In this document: positions 1-10,000 of the stretch, piece by piece | How the letters are laid out: every line of letters begins with the position of its first letter | How positions within the stretch are numbered: the stretch's first letter is position 1 | Assembly: GCA_913049845.1 (NCBI GenBank) | Contig: CAJWZE010000001.1 | Location: 83,765 to 141,159, forward strand | Direction of reading: 5' to 3' | DNA from: an uncultured Cryomorphaceae bacterium | Lineage (GTDB): Bacteria; Bacteroidota; Bacteroidia; Flavobacteriales; Schleiferiaceae | DNA length: 57,395 bases | The notes under the pieces: model-generated | What the model was told of the DNA's origin: nothing | The model's input: only the letters and a program-made list of their open reading frames with translations | The model's database searches: none | Program-made: the position numbers and the translations under genes

Positions 1-588
1 TCTTTGTATGTGAGTCAAACCAATCTTGGTTTTGGAGATTATGCAGTAAGTAATAGCGCCTCTGCACCGGTATGGAGCAGCGGACGTGTATTGGCTGGAC
101 GTCAGTCCACAACTGCTTATTCTTCGCTGAATGTTCAGCTAGTAACAGATACCTCGTATGCTTCAATTGATGGTGAGATGGACGTTACACCAATCGTTGT
201 GGATAACACGATGACCTTTGAGGCTATTGAAGGGATTCTTTTCTTCGGCTTTAGCAATTATCGTCTATTGCCACGAAACAACAATGACTTTATTAATCCA
301 TCTGTGACTCTTGACAGCGTTACTGTAGCAACGTCGCCTATCAGTCTAGACGAATGGGCTACTTCGAATCTTAAAGCCTATCCAAACCCGTCGAAAGATT
401 GGATGCAGCTGGAAAGCTCAGGAGCTGGTACTTGGACCATTACCAATGTTTTGGGTCAGCAGGTAGCTACTTACGAGAGTGAAGGTTCATTCAGGATTTC
501 TACGACTTCACTAGCAGAAGGAACCTATGTTGCTCGATTCAGCGGCGACGAAAGGGCTGGAACCATCGTCTTTATTGTACAGCGATAG
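1..588 (+). CDS. T9SS-sorted secreted protein, 5' truncated by window edge
   Basis: The reading frame is open from the first base, so the N-terminus lies outside the window and only about 195 C-terminal residues are seen. The last ~75 residues form a T9SS type A sorting domain: an AYPNPSKD motif followed by a short beta-rich domain ending in a strand (TIVFIVQR). That domain directs export across the outer membrane and is normally cleaved off. The visible upstream part has no motif I recognise, so the catalytic or binding role of the mature protein is unknown. The stop codon lies 3 bases before the next gene, which suggests this is an upstream member of the envelope operon running to 6944. Confidence 0.8.
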   Translation, partial: SLYVSQTNLGFGDYAVSNSASAPVWSSGRVLAGRQSTTAYSSLNVQLVTDTSYASIDGEMDVTPIVVDNTMTFEAIEGILFFGFSNYRLLPRNNNDFINPSVTLDSVTVATSPISLDEWATSNLKAYPNPSKDWMQLESSGAGTWTITNVLGQQVATYESEGSFRISTTSLAEGTYVARFSGDERAGTIVFIVQR

Positions 589-591
589 ACC

Positions 592-2001
592 TTGAAGAGA
601 ATAGCGGTCATATGTAGTATTTTATTTGCGGCCTTGGGGTGTCAGAAGCCTCAAGGATCCATAGATAACTTGGCGCCGGAGACGACCATTAGTGTGGACA
701 GTATTCAGCGTTCAGGAGATCTTCGATTGAATGCGAATGTGCATTTGAATTGGTACGGGTCTGATGCCGACGGCTACATAGATTATTTTAATGTACAGGT
801 CAATGAAAATCCGGCAGGTAAAACGCGCTCCAACGATAGCATCTTTACGTTTGTTATTGATGCGGGCTTAGATTCAGCGGATATTCTTATTCAAGTGAGT
901 GCAGTGGATCATGAAGGGTTAGAAGATCCTACGCCAGCAAAGCTGCGGGTACCGCTGAAAAACGCCGCGCCTTCATGCCGCATTGATGCCGATGAGATTG
1001 CCCCAGATAGCGCAAAGATTGTCCTTACGCTTCGCTGGGATGCAGAGGATATCGACGGCAATGAAACTATTGTTGAAGCTGAGGTACGCCTAAACAATGG
1101 ACCTTGGGCACAGATTGATTTAGGACAAGGACTGCTGAGTTTTACCCTGAATTCTAGCGGTAGCTCGGCAGCCGTTTATCAAAATGGATTCTTAGTGGAT
1201 ACCGCGCTGTCAGGAGCAGTTGCCAACGACACCAACAGAGTTTTCCTTCGAGTGAAAGACTGGGCAGGTTCGTACTCAGAGGTGGATACATCAAGTACCT
1301 TCTATTGGTCGGCGAAGGCTGCAGATATGTTGGTGTTGAATAGTCAACCGGCATACATCGGGGCGCAGTATAAAGAGTGGCTAGACACCATTGGTGAAGC
1401 CTACGACTATGTGCAGATGGATGCGATTACTGGAATTGGGATTCCTACATATTGGAACCCTTCTATGAAGCTGCTTTTTGAGCAGTACGAGCGCGTACTA
1501 CTATTTACGGATGCTACTCAGTTTCCGAACAACGGCGGTACAGATTTCCTTCTCAATATTCTTAGCCCTTCGGTACAGTCGTATGTCCAAGGAGGAGGAA
1601 AAGTATTAACGAGTGCACAGATAACCAGTTCTATGGATATGGGTGCGATTAATGACGTCTATCCGGTTAGTGGGTCCATCACTTCTACCGGTCAAGCGCG
1701 TCTGACCAATGACAGTTCGATAGTTCCTGTAGATACAACAGGAGGCGCTCCATCAGTAAGGCCAAAAAACATCGTTTTAGGTGTGACTCCAGTGAATCCG
1801 GCGGCAGATGCCAATGCCTATTACACGGGGCAGTTGACTAAAATTGCGGGTTGGACCGGAGGCAACACCGTGGGTACCATTCGTTCGAGAAACGGGGAAG
1901 TGTATGAGGTATTTTTCTCTGTTCCATTACATCAATTTTCAAGGTCTAATTCTACCAATGGTGGTGACCTCATAAAACATGTTCTCGAAAATGAATTTTA
2001 G
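592..2001 (+). CDS. Surface lipoprotein with Ig-like domains and a possible GATase1-like C-terminal domain
   Basis: A 469-residue protein starting at a TTG codon 3 bases after the previous stop. The N-terminus is a lipoprotein signal (MKRIAVICSILFAALGC, lipobox AALGC, lipidated Cys17). Two Ig/fibronectin-like segments follow (about residues 25-125 and 128-235), each with the pattern L-W-x-(G/A)-x-D-x-D-G typical of extracellular beta sandwiches. From about residue 240 the pattern changes to alternating strands and helices (LVLNSQP, VLLFTDATQF, SYVQGGGKVLTS), which resembles class I glutamine-amidotransferase-like folds seen in other secreted Bacteroidota proteins; that fold is inference. Its 3' end overlaps the TonB receptor gene, so it may be the surface partner of that receptor, in the place a SusD protein usually takes. 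Substrate unknown. Confidence 0.7.
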   Translation: MKRIAVICSILFAALGCQKPQGSIDNLAPETTISVDSIQRSGDLRLNANVHLNWYGSDADGYIDYFNVQVNENPAGKTRSNDSIFTFVIDAGLDSADILIQVSAVDHEGLEDPTPAKLRVPLKNAAPSCRIDADEIAPDSAKIVLTLRWDAEDIDGNETIVEAEVRLNNGPWAQIDLGQGLLSFTLNSSGSSAAVYQNGFLVDTALSGAVANDTNRVFLRVKDWAGSYSEVDTSSTFYWSAKAADMLVLNSQPAYIGAQYKEWLDTIGEAYDYVQMDAITGIGIPTYWNPSMKLLFEQYERVLLFTDATQFPNNGGTDFLLNILSPSVQSYVQGGGKVLTSAQITSSMDMGAINDVYPVSGSITSTGQARLTNDSSIVPVDTTGGAPSVRPKNIVLGVTPVNPAADANAYYTGQLTKIAGWTGGNTVGTIRSRNGEVYEVFFSVPLHQFSRSNSTNGGDLIKHVLENEF

Positions 2002-4786
2002 GAATTTTCACATATTCATTTTCATCGCCTTTAGCCAGATGGCTTTTGCTCAGGGCAAAGGTGTGCTTAAAGGTGTGGTGGTTGAAAAGGCAACTGGTGA
2101 AACTTTACCGAATGCTTCGGTGACCATCGTCGGTACCTATTATCAGACTTTGACGGATTTCTCAGGTGAATTTGAAATTAAAGACATAAAACCGGGAACC
2201 TACACCGTCAAGGTCCAATTCATTGGGTTTAGCCCAACACAAATCAATGGGGTCAGAGTCAAGACAGGTCAAAACAAACCCCTACGTGTAGTATTGGCTG
2301 AGCAGAATGAAATGCTCAATACAGTGACTGTTGTGGGTCGAAAAAATCAGGTAGATCTTGAGCAAGCCTCGTCAGCAATTACTTTCTCTTCAGAGGAGAT
2401 CAGTTCTTTAGTTGCCAAAGGAGTTGAGGATATCGTAGCCCAACAGGCTGGTGTCCAGAAAACTACGGACGGTATCCAAATTCGTGGTGCGCGTGTTTAC
2501 GAAACGGAGTATTTGGTGGATGGTATTTCGGCTCAAGATCCTTTGGCCGGCACCGGTGGCGGTGTGAGTGTAAGTTCGTCTTCACTGCAATCCATCAATT
2601 TGATGACCGGTGGTGCAAGTGCAGAATACGGCGGCGGATCCTCTGGCGTCGTCAATACGACCATTAAAGAAGGTGGACAAAAACTTCGTTGGAGCGCTCA
2701 GTACAGTTCTGATAATTTCACGCCGGCGAGCTTCAATACCGACCGTGCCGAGGTCACGCTAAGTACGCCTATTCCATTTACCAAGAAGAAATTAACGCTG
2801 TTCACCAGCGCCAACGCGGATATTACAGATCACTATTTTGGCGCTACGGCGTCTCAATTAAACAGCTCTCTATTTCTGGGGAACCCTATGCTGTGGTCAC
2901 CTCGACAGAGCAACGATTACACGCACACTACTAAATTGACTTGGCGCTCAAAGGGCGCAGGGAAGATCAGCTTGACTAACAGTCACAGTCTTAAAGTCAA
3001 TCAAAATTCACGGACGCTTCAGATTGTAGGGTTTGACGCATTGCTAGCACCAGGATTCCAGTACAACCGCTCCAACAATCTGGATAACGCGACTACCTAC
3101 ACTCACCATAGTAATTTGAGCGTTTTGCAATGGCAGAAGCGTTTGAATACAAAGTCAGGATTGAATATCTCAGCGGGCCGTCTCTTTACGAACCTTCGTG
3201 CGGATGCTAATGGTCGTCCGTTCCGAGCGGCAACGGTAGATCAGATTTACGACGAGGATTACATTTACACTGGGCAAATGACCTTGTTTAACCCGGATGA
3301 TCCTTCTGGTACCTATTACCTCATTCCTGGGGACGGATTGGTCAATAATGGTGGTATTACACCTATTTGGCACGACCACTACGCCCAAGAGAACACACTT
3401 AAAGTCAAATTCACTTACACGCCAAACAAGATTCATCAAACCTCTGCAGGTTGGGAGCATGCATTTACAGAATACCAGTGGGTCGACGTGTTCCGTCCAT
3501 GGGTAGGCGCTCCGATTGCACTAAATGACAGTACGACTACACCGTCGATATCTATTGGTTCAAGCAATGATATCTGGAAGGTAAACCCTCAAAAAGGTGG
3601 CTTCTTCATTCAAGACCGTATCGAATACCAAGGGATTAAAGCAACCTTAGGGATGCGTTTGAATTATTGGGCACCAGGAGCATTTGCGGATAATGCAGTG
3701 AACGACCCTTCTTCACCGGTATTGGATCAGGTGCGTGAAGATTACATGCAGCAGACCATTGGTGTTGCTGGCCTTCGTTGGAAACTGCGTATGTTGCCGC
3801 GTTTGAACGTGAGTTTTCCAGTAACCGAAAACAATGTCTTGTACTTCAACTATGGACACAGCATGCGAACGCCACACCCGCGTTTCTTGTATGCTGGTCT
3901 TGATCCCGAATACCAAGACCGTTCCTTCCTCTCGAATCTTGGGAATCCGAACTTGAATCCAGAGGTCAATATTTCTTATGAAATTGGATACAAGACCCTC
4001 TTAGGAACTCGCTTAGGTTGGACTTTAAATGCATTCAATAACAACCGCTTTGATTACATCGTGGCGCGCCGTGTTATTACCACGGATGCGACAGGCCGTC
4101 CTGTGACCAAGACGATGTACATCAATCAGGATTACGCAAAAGTATTGGGCGTGGAGACTCAGTTTAATGCCCGCTTGGGTGAGAGTTTCCAGACGTTTAT
4201 TAATGGTAGCTACCAGCAGGCGCGCGGTAAGAGTAATTCGGCTCGAGAAAGTGCCTTGCAGATTGCTCAGACCGGTGAGGTACCGTTGTCTCAGGAGCAA
4301 TTCTTGGCTTGGGACAGGCCCTGGAAATTTAACGCGGGGATCACCTATGCAAACGACAGCAGCAAGTGGCGTGCTACAGTGAGTGCTCGCTATTCTTCGG
4401 GATACAGATATACACCTCAGAATTTGGTCAGCTATAATGATTTAGGTCGCCCTCAGTTTGAGGTAGACAACAGTCGATTCCTTGAAGGAAGAGGTGCCTA
4501 CTGGTTCACTATGGATGCCAAAGCAAGCTATCAGTTGGTCACGCTTGTCGGTGGACGAGGGGTGGCATTAAATGCTGAGGTTACAAACTTCACCAATAGA
4601 AGAAATGCACAGATCATTAACCCGATTACGGGAAGAGCCTACGAGTATGGTGACGATGTGCCGCTAACATGGCGCGATCCTCGACCTGAATTTAATGGCC
4701 CCCAAGAAAGCGGAACGGATCCTCGGAATCCTGCGCGGTATGCCGCCCCGATTCAATGTATGATTGGAATTCAGATGTCATGGTAA
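1991..4786 (+). CDS. TonB-dependent outer-membrane receptor (CarboxypepD_reg-like plus plug plus barrel)
   Basis: A TonB-energised outer-membrane importer of 931 residues. I chose the ATG at 1991 because the protein then begins with a clean signal peptide ending MAFAQ; a start at 1979 would add four residues. After the signal comes a carboxypeptidase-regulatory-like beta sandwich (about residues 22-105, with G-x-L-x-G-V-V and the D-F-S-G-E-F motif), then a plug domain (about 125-240, with IQIRGARVYETEYLVDG), then a long barrel ending in an aromatic residue (QMSW). The upstream lipoprotein gene overlaps its start and the PorV-like gene overlaps its stop, so they are co-transcribed. There is no SusD homologue beside it, which argues against a standard polysaccharide-utilisation pair; the transported ligand cannot be told from the sequence. 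Confidence 0.9.
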   Translation: MNFRNFHIFIFIAFSQMAFAQGKGVLKGVVVEKATGETLPNASVTIVGTYYQTLTDFSGEFEIKDIKPGTYTVKVQFIGFSPTQINGVRVKTGQNKPLRVVLAEQNEMLNTVTVVGRKNQVDLEQASSAITFSSEEISSLVAKGVEDIVAQQAGVQKTTDGIQIRGARVYETEYLVDGISAQDPLAGTGGGVSVSSSSLQSINLMTGGASAEYGGGSSGVVNTTIKEGGQKLRWSAQYSSDNFTPASFNTDRAEVTLSTPIPFTKKKLTLFTSANADITDHYFGATASQLNSSLFLGNPMLWSPRQSNDYTHTTKLTWRSKGAGKISLTNSHSLKVNQNSRTLQIVGFDALLAPGFQYNRSNNLDNATTYTHHSNLSVLQWQKRLNTKSGLNISAGRLFTNLRADANGRPFRAATVDQIYDEDYIYTGQMTLFNPDDPSGTYYLIPGDGLVNNGGITPIWHDHYAQENTLKVKFTYTPNKIHQTSAGWEHAFTEYQWVDVFRPWVGAPIALNDSTTTPSISIGSSNDIWKVNPQKGGFFIQDRIEYQGIKATLGMRLNYWAPGAFADNAVNDPSSPVLDQVREDYMQQTIGVAGLRWKLRMLPRLNVSFPVTENNVLYFNYGHSMRTPHPRFLYAGLDPEYQDRSFLSNLGNPNLNPEVNISYEIGYKTLLGTRLGWTLNAFNNNRFDYIVARRVITTDATGRPVTKTMYINQDYAKVLGVETQFNARLGESFQTFINGSYQQARGKSNSARESALQIAQTGEVPLSQEQFLAWDRPWKFNAGITYANDSSKWRATVSARYSSGYRYTPQNLVSYNDLGRPQFEVDNSRFLEGRGAYWFTMDAKASYQLVTLVGGRGVALNAEVTNFTNRRNAQIINPITGRAYEYGDDVPLTWRDPRPEFNGPQESGTDPRNPARYAAPIQCMIGIQMSW

Positions 4787-5775
4787 AGCGTATACTACTC
4801 TTCTTGTCATTGGCCTTAGGTCCTGGACTTCACGCACAGCTACTTCCAAATTATGGGGAAGAGCGCGCAGGACTTAGTTCTTTTACGTATATGAAATCTC
4901 CAGTAGATCCATGGAGTGCTGGCTTGGGTGGAACTGCTTTGGCAAACACATCTTCGTACGGGTTAGTTACTAATCCAGCATTGCTCTCCGCAGGAATGCA
5001 GCAGGGCGTCTTTGCAGGCTCTAGAATGTTGGGCGGATCTATCGGGCACAACTTCTTTAGCATTTCGAAGGCGCGCAACCCGAACCAAGTGGTAGGTGTT
5101 TCCTTAAACTCATTGACTTCTGGAGGAATTGTTGAACGCACCGTTTGGCAGCCAGAGGGAACAGGACGAATTGTAAATGGCGTCTTACACTCTGTTGGTG
5201 TCGGTGTGAGTCAAAGATTCTCGGATTATTTCAATGCTGGCGTTCAGTTGAAGTATGGGCAAGAGCAGTTAGGGGCATTCACCGCACATTCTGTGGCGCT
5301 CGATCTCGGATTCCATTACGAGTTGGACTATCGAGGACTGAGCTTCGCTGCGGCTATTTTGAATTTTGGTCCTTCAACGTCTATCGTTCAGATAGGGTCA
5401 TTGCCGACTACCATTAATACTGATACGACAGTTTCTTCGGTAGCAGCACCGCCTCAAGTGTTTGCTATGGGGATGCGATTTAACGCTATGGACAGGGGTG
5501 ATCACAAGATCTATACTTCGTTCCAATTGAACCACCCTTCGGACAATAACGAAAATTACAGTGTTGGCGCTGAGTACTCGTACAAAGAAATCATTGAGGT
5601 GCAGTTGGGTTACCGCATGGTAAGTCGCTGGGGAGCTCCTAGTTTTGGGTTTTCAACCAAGACCCAAGTGGGTGGTTGGCCGATGAAGATGGGCGTGAGT
5701 GCCATTCCATCTCCTGCAGGAAATTATCAAACGGTATTTGGTTTGACCATTACCCCATTAAACTGGCTGTTATGA
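4780..5775 (+). CDS. PorV/PorQ-family outer-membrane beta-barrel protein
   Basis: 331 residues from the ATG at 4780, which overlaps the stop of the receptor gene by 7 bases; a longer frame from 4756 would lack a clean signal peptide. The start MVKRILLFLSLALGPGLHAQ is a Sec signal. The mature protein has the PorV/PorQ (UPF0164-like, FadL-type barrel) features: an early GLGGTALA-x7-NPALL segment and repeated amphipathic strands with G-V-S-L-N and G-V-Q-L-K-Y-G patterns. PorV shuttles T9SS cargo and PorQ helps anchor it, but the family is broad and this copy sits with a TonB receptor rather than with T9SS core genes. It could be an accessory porin or a cargo-specific shuttle. The stop overlaps the next start as ATGA. 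Confidence 0.75.
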   Translation: MVKRILLFLSLALGPGLHAQLLPNYGEERAGLSSFTYMKSPVDPWSAGLGGTALANTSSYGLVTNPALLSAGMQQGVFAGSRMLGGSIGHNFFSISKARNPNQVVGVSLNSLTSGGIVERTVWQPEGTGRIVNGVLHSVGVGVSQRFSDYFNAGVQLKYGQEQLGAFTAHSVALDLGFHYELDYRGLSFAAAILNFGPSTSIVQIGSLPTTINTDTTVSSVAAPPQVFAMGMRFNAMDRGDHKIYTSFQLNHPSDNNENYSVGAEYSYKEIIEVQLGYRMVSRWGAPSFGFSTKTQVGGWPMKMGVSAIPSPAGNYQTVFGLTITPLNWLL

Positions 5776-6944
5776 GAAGAGTAATCTCACTATTTGTTGC
5801 CGCTGCAATGCTTTCTTCCTGTGAGAACTACTGGGGAAATAAGACCGATATCAGCTTTATTGACATTCCGAATTATGAGGTTCGTGAGATTGCTTATGTG
5901 CCTGTGGAGCCCGGGCTTTATGATGCAGCTGCGCCTATAGATGTGACTATTGGATACGATGAATTTATTTATGTTGTGGACAGCGCCACCTCGGAGATTG
6001 CTCGATACGACATGGCGTTCCAGCCACAAGGCCGCTTATTCGTACCTGGGGTTACTAAAGTAGTGCAAGACCGCCGTTTAAATCTATTAGCTATTGGTAC
6101 CTCCGATACGACAGTCAACGGGGTGGATTATGATTTGACGACGATTTATAGAATCGATTTTGAAAAAAACAGCATCCTGGACTTTACACAAGCCTCTATG
6201 GAAAAGGTGGCGGTACATCCGTTTTACTTCAAGAACTCATTTTCCTCTTCAGACGCTTTTGTGAAATTTACAGACATCGCGGTACAAGGTGGCGTGAGCG
6301 GTCAGCTCAACAACCGTTATTATGTTAGTAGAACTGGTGAAAATCAAAACAATGCTGGTTTTGGTCCAGATAACGCCGTCTTGACTTTTTCAAATACGGA
6401 CGAATTCGTTTCTGGTATCCCGGTGACTGCTGCCGGTGCTGTTTACGGCGATTATTTTAAGCGTCCCTTAGCGTTGGCGAGTTTTACCCAACCGCCTCAG
6501 ATTGCGGCACGTCCTTCACAAGACTTTTGGGTAGCCAATAGCGATCCAGATCAAGCCATTCAGATTCAACACATTCAGTTTGAAGAAGGGCCGTTTGGCG
6601 CGGTTTATCAACCGGTTTTCTATTCGACCACTGATCCAAATACCAAAGGGTACCTGCAAACGGCCAATAGATTTTCGGAGCCTTGTGACCTCGCTTTTGC
6701 AGGTGATGCAAGCCAATTTCTCTTTGTCGCAGACGCAGGTGTTGATTCGATATACCAATTCACCTCGACCGGATTAGAAGGCGTGCCACCACCTCCTGCG
6801 AGCACCGCGGAACTCAACGCAATATCCACTTTGGGCGGCTTCGGCGATTTACGTGCTGTGGCTTATTATGACCGGATTCTCTATGCGGCTGACGCTCAAA
6901 GCGGAACGGTTTCAAGATTTAAACTAACCTTAGACTTTGAATAG
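5772..6944 (+). CDS. Beta-propeller-like (NHL/6-bladed) lipoprotein
   Basis: 390 residues from the ATG at 5772, which shares an ATGA overlap with the preceding stop; the frame continues upstream but only this start gives a lipoprotein signal (VAAAMLSSC, lipid-bearing Cys17). The rest is a series of blade-like repeats with the pattern D-x-F-I-Y-V-V-D-S-A-x-x-x-I-x-R-Y-D (about residue 60), F-V-A-D-A-G-V-D-S-I-Y-Q-F (about 320) and L-Y-A-A-D-A-Q-S-G-T-V-S-R-F near the C-terminus, typical of NHL/SMP-30-like propellers. No catalytic residue is evident. As last gene of the operon it is probably an outer-membrane lipoprotein that binds a ligand or a partner of the receptor. Function unknown. Confidence 0.7.
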   Translation: MRRVISLFVAAAMLSSCENYWGNKTDISFIDIPNYEVREIAYVPVEPGLYDAAAPIDVTIGYDEFIYVVDSATSEIARYDMAFQPQGRLFVPGVTKVVQDRRLNLLAIGTSDTTVNGVDYDLTTIYRIDFEKNSILDFTQASMEKVAVHPFYFKNSFSSSDAFVKFTDIAVQGGVSGQLNNRYYVSRTGENQNNAGFGPDNAVLTFSNTDEFVSGIPVTAAGAVYGDYFKRPLALASFTQPPQIAARPSQDFWVANSDPDQAIQIQHIQFEEGPFGAVYQPVFYSTTDPNTKGYLQTANRFSEPCDLAFAGDASQFLFVADAGVDSIYQFTSTGLEGVPPPPASTAELNAISTLGGFGDLRAVAYYDRILYAADAQSGTVSRFKLTLDFE

Positions 6945-6980
6945 CAAAAGAATGAGGATTTCTATGTATATTCTAGCCGC

Positions 6981-6988
6981 TAATTTTA
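6981..6988 (+). promoter_or_regulatory. Possible -7 promoter element for the 1796-residue gene
   Basis: The 78-base gap after the envelope operon contains TAATTTTA, one base off the Bacteroidota -7 consensus TAnnTTTG, 34 bases before the ATG at 7023. No good TTG at -33 was found. An AT-rich leader (AATTAACTAAAAATC) precedes the start, as is common for highly expressed genes in this phylum. Confidence 0.4.
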
Positions 6989-7022
6989 GCAACCACAAAT
7001 AACACTCAATTAACTAAAAATC

Positions 7023-10000
7023 ATGAGAAAGTATCTAGCGATAGTACTGGTTTGCCTCTCTTATATGGGGTTTGCACAGACTAACTATGTGGTCACATTT
7101 AAAGTGAACACTGCGAACATTACAGTAGGGTCAAACGGGCTTTATCTAGGTGGCGGTGTAATCGGTGGAGCGAACGCCGTTCAACTTAGTGACCCAGATG
7201 GAAATGGTGTATATGAAGGCACCGATACATTAAGCGGAGCAGGTGGAGGAAATTTCATCTTCTTGAACAGTCCTTCTTGGGGCGGAGACTGGGGAGCTAA
7301 GGAAAATCTTACAGGTCTTTCTTGTGCAGATGCCAACAATTACAACGACCGTATTTTACCAAGCTTCACGCAGGACACTACTTTGTTGTTCTGTTTCGGA
7401 TCTTGTGCAACAGATACTGTATGTCCAACATTGCCAACCAACCCTGACGTAACATTTAGCGTAGACATGAATGGAGTGGCCTCTTCATTCACCAACGTTT
7501 ACGTAAGTGGTACTCTAAATAGCTGGAGCGGAAATGCAAACCAGTTGACTGATCCAGACGGTGACGGTGTATACGAAGGCGATATCAACTTGGCAGCCGG
7601 TAACTATGAGTTCAAGTTTACGTACGACAACTGGGTAGGTCAGGAGAGCCTTGATCCTGCAACGGCAGATTCAGTGTGTACGTTGACCACAGGTACTTTC
7701 ACGAACCGTTACATTACTATAGGTTCATCTGATACAACTTTACCAACCTACTGTTGGGAAGAATGTACTGCTTGTCAGTCGACTTACACGCCAACAGCTT
7801 GTGGCGATTTGTTCTTCTCTGAGTACGCTGAAGGATCTTCAAACAACAAATACATTGAGATTTACAACCCAACAGCGAACTCTGTTTCGTTGAGTGGTTA
7901 CACTATTTACTTGAGTGGTAACGGGGGTTCATATACTAACTCCTTCACATCAAATGCTGCAATTGCGTCTGGTGATGTTTACTTCATTGCAAATAGCTCA
8001 TTAGATAGTGCAACTCAGGCTAATGCTGATACTTCTCTATCTTATCCATCAATCGTTCACTTCAACGGTGATGATGCATTGATTCTTGTAAACGGAACAG
8101 ATACTATTGATGTTATTGGTACACCGGGCGTTGACCCAGGTTCAAGCTGGACGGTAGGTACTGGATCTACAGCGAACCATACTTTAATACGTAAAGCAAC
8201 GGTAGATATGGGTTCTACAGACTGGACTAATGGTGCAGGTGAGTGGGATGTTTATGCGAGCAACACTTGGACATACTCAGGCGCACATTCCAGCAACTGT
8301 GTAGTTACTCCAAACGACGTAACTTTCCAGGTGGACATGAATAATGTCACTTCATCGTTTACGAACGTTTATGTGAGTGGTACAGTGAACAACTGGAGCG
8401 GTAACTCAAACCAATTGACAGATCCAGACGGTGATGGTGTATACACTGGAACACTTTCGTTAATGCCCGGATCTTACGAATATAAGTTCACTTACGATAA
8501 CTGGACAGGTCAGGAAAGTCTTGATGCAATTTTGGATAGTGCATGTACCCTGACTACAGGTACTTTTACAAACCGTTACGCTACGTTTGGTAATTCTGAT
8601 ACAACGCTTCCAGTGGTATGTTGGGAATCTTGTGCTACATGTCCGGTTCAAACCAATTTCGTAGTAACCTTCATGGTGAATACTGCGAATATTACTGTTG
8701 GTACAAACGGTCTCTACTTAGGTGGTGGTGTTATTGGCGGTGCAAATGCAGTTCAACTGCTCGATCCAGATAATGATGGTATTTACGTAGGTACAGATAC
8801 ATTGAACGGTTCAAGCGGAGGTAATTTCATCTTCTTGAATAGCCCAGCGAATGCTTGGGATTGGAATACGAAAGAAAATTTAACTGGTTTGTCTTGTGCG
8901 GATCCAAACAACTACAACGACCGTATTCTTCCTACGTTTACTCAGGATACAACATTAATGTTCTGTTTCGGAACGTGTTCTACAGATACTTCTTGCACGG
9001 TAACAACTACTAATCCAGACGTGACCTTCCGAGTGGATATGAGTAACGTGAGCGCTTCGTTCACGAACGTTTATGTAAGTGGTACTCTAAATAGCTGGAG
9101 CGGAAATGCAAACCAGTTGACTGATCCAGACGGTGACGGTGTATACGAAGGCGATATCAACTTGGCAGCCGGTAACTATGAGTTCAAGTTTACGTACGAC
9201 AACTGGGTAGGTCAGGAGAGCCTTGATCCTGCAACGGCAGATTCAGTGTGTACGTTGACCACAGGTACTTTCACGAACCGTTACATTACTATAGGTTCAT
9301 CTGATACAACTTTACCAACCTACTGTTGGGAAGAATGTACTGCTTGTCAGTCGACTTACACGCCAACAGCTTGTGGCGATTTGTTCTTCTCTGAGTACGC
9401 TGAAGGATCTTCAAACAACAAATACATTGAGATTTACAACCCAACAGCGAACTCTGTTTCGTTGAGTGGTTACACTATTTACTTGAGTGGTAACGGGGGT
9501 TCATATACTAACTCCTTCACATCAAATGCTGCAATTGCGTCTGGTGATGTTTACTTCATTGCAAATAGCTCATTAGATAGTGCAACTCAGGCTAATGCTG
9601 ATACTTCTCTATCTTATCCATCAATCGTTCACTTCAACGGTGATGATGCATTGATTCTTGTAAACGGAACAGATACTATTGATGTTATTGGTACACCGGG
9701 CGTTGACCCAGGTTCAAGCTGGACGGTAGGTACTGGATCTACAGCGAACCATACTTTAATACGTAAAGCAACGGTAGATATGGGTTCTACAGACTGGACT
9801 AATGGTGCAGGTGAGTGGGATGTATATGCTTCAAATACCTGGAGTTATGCAGATGCACATACCTCTAATTGTGTAACAGTTTCTGCCGGTTGTGACGAGT
9901 TGTTCTTCTCTGAGTACTCAGAGGGTTCATCAAACCACAAATATTTTGAAATCTACAACCCTACAGCGAATGCAGTTTCGTTAAGTGGTTACACTGTTTA

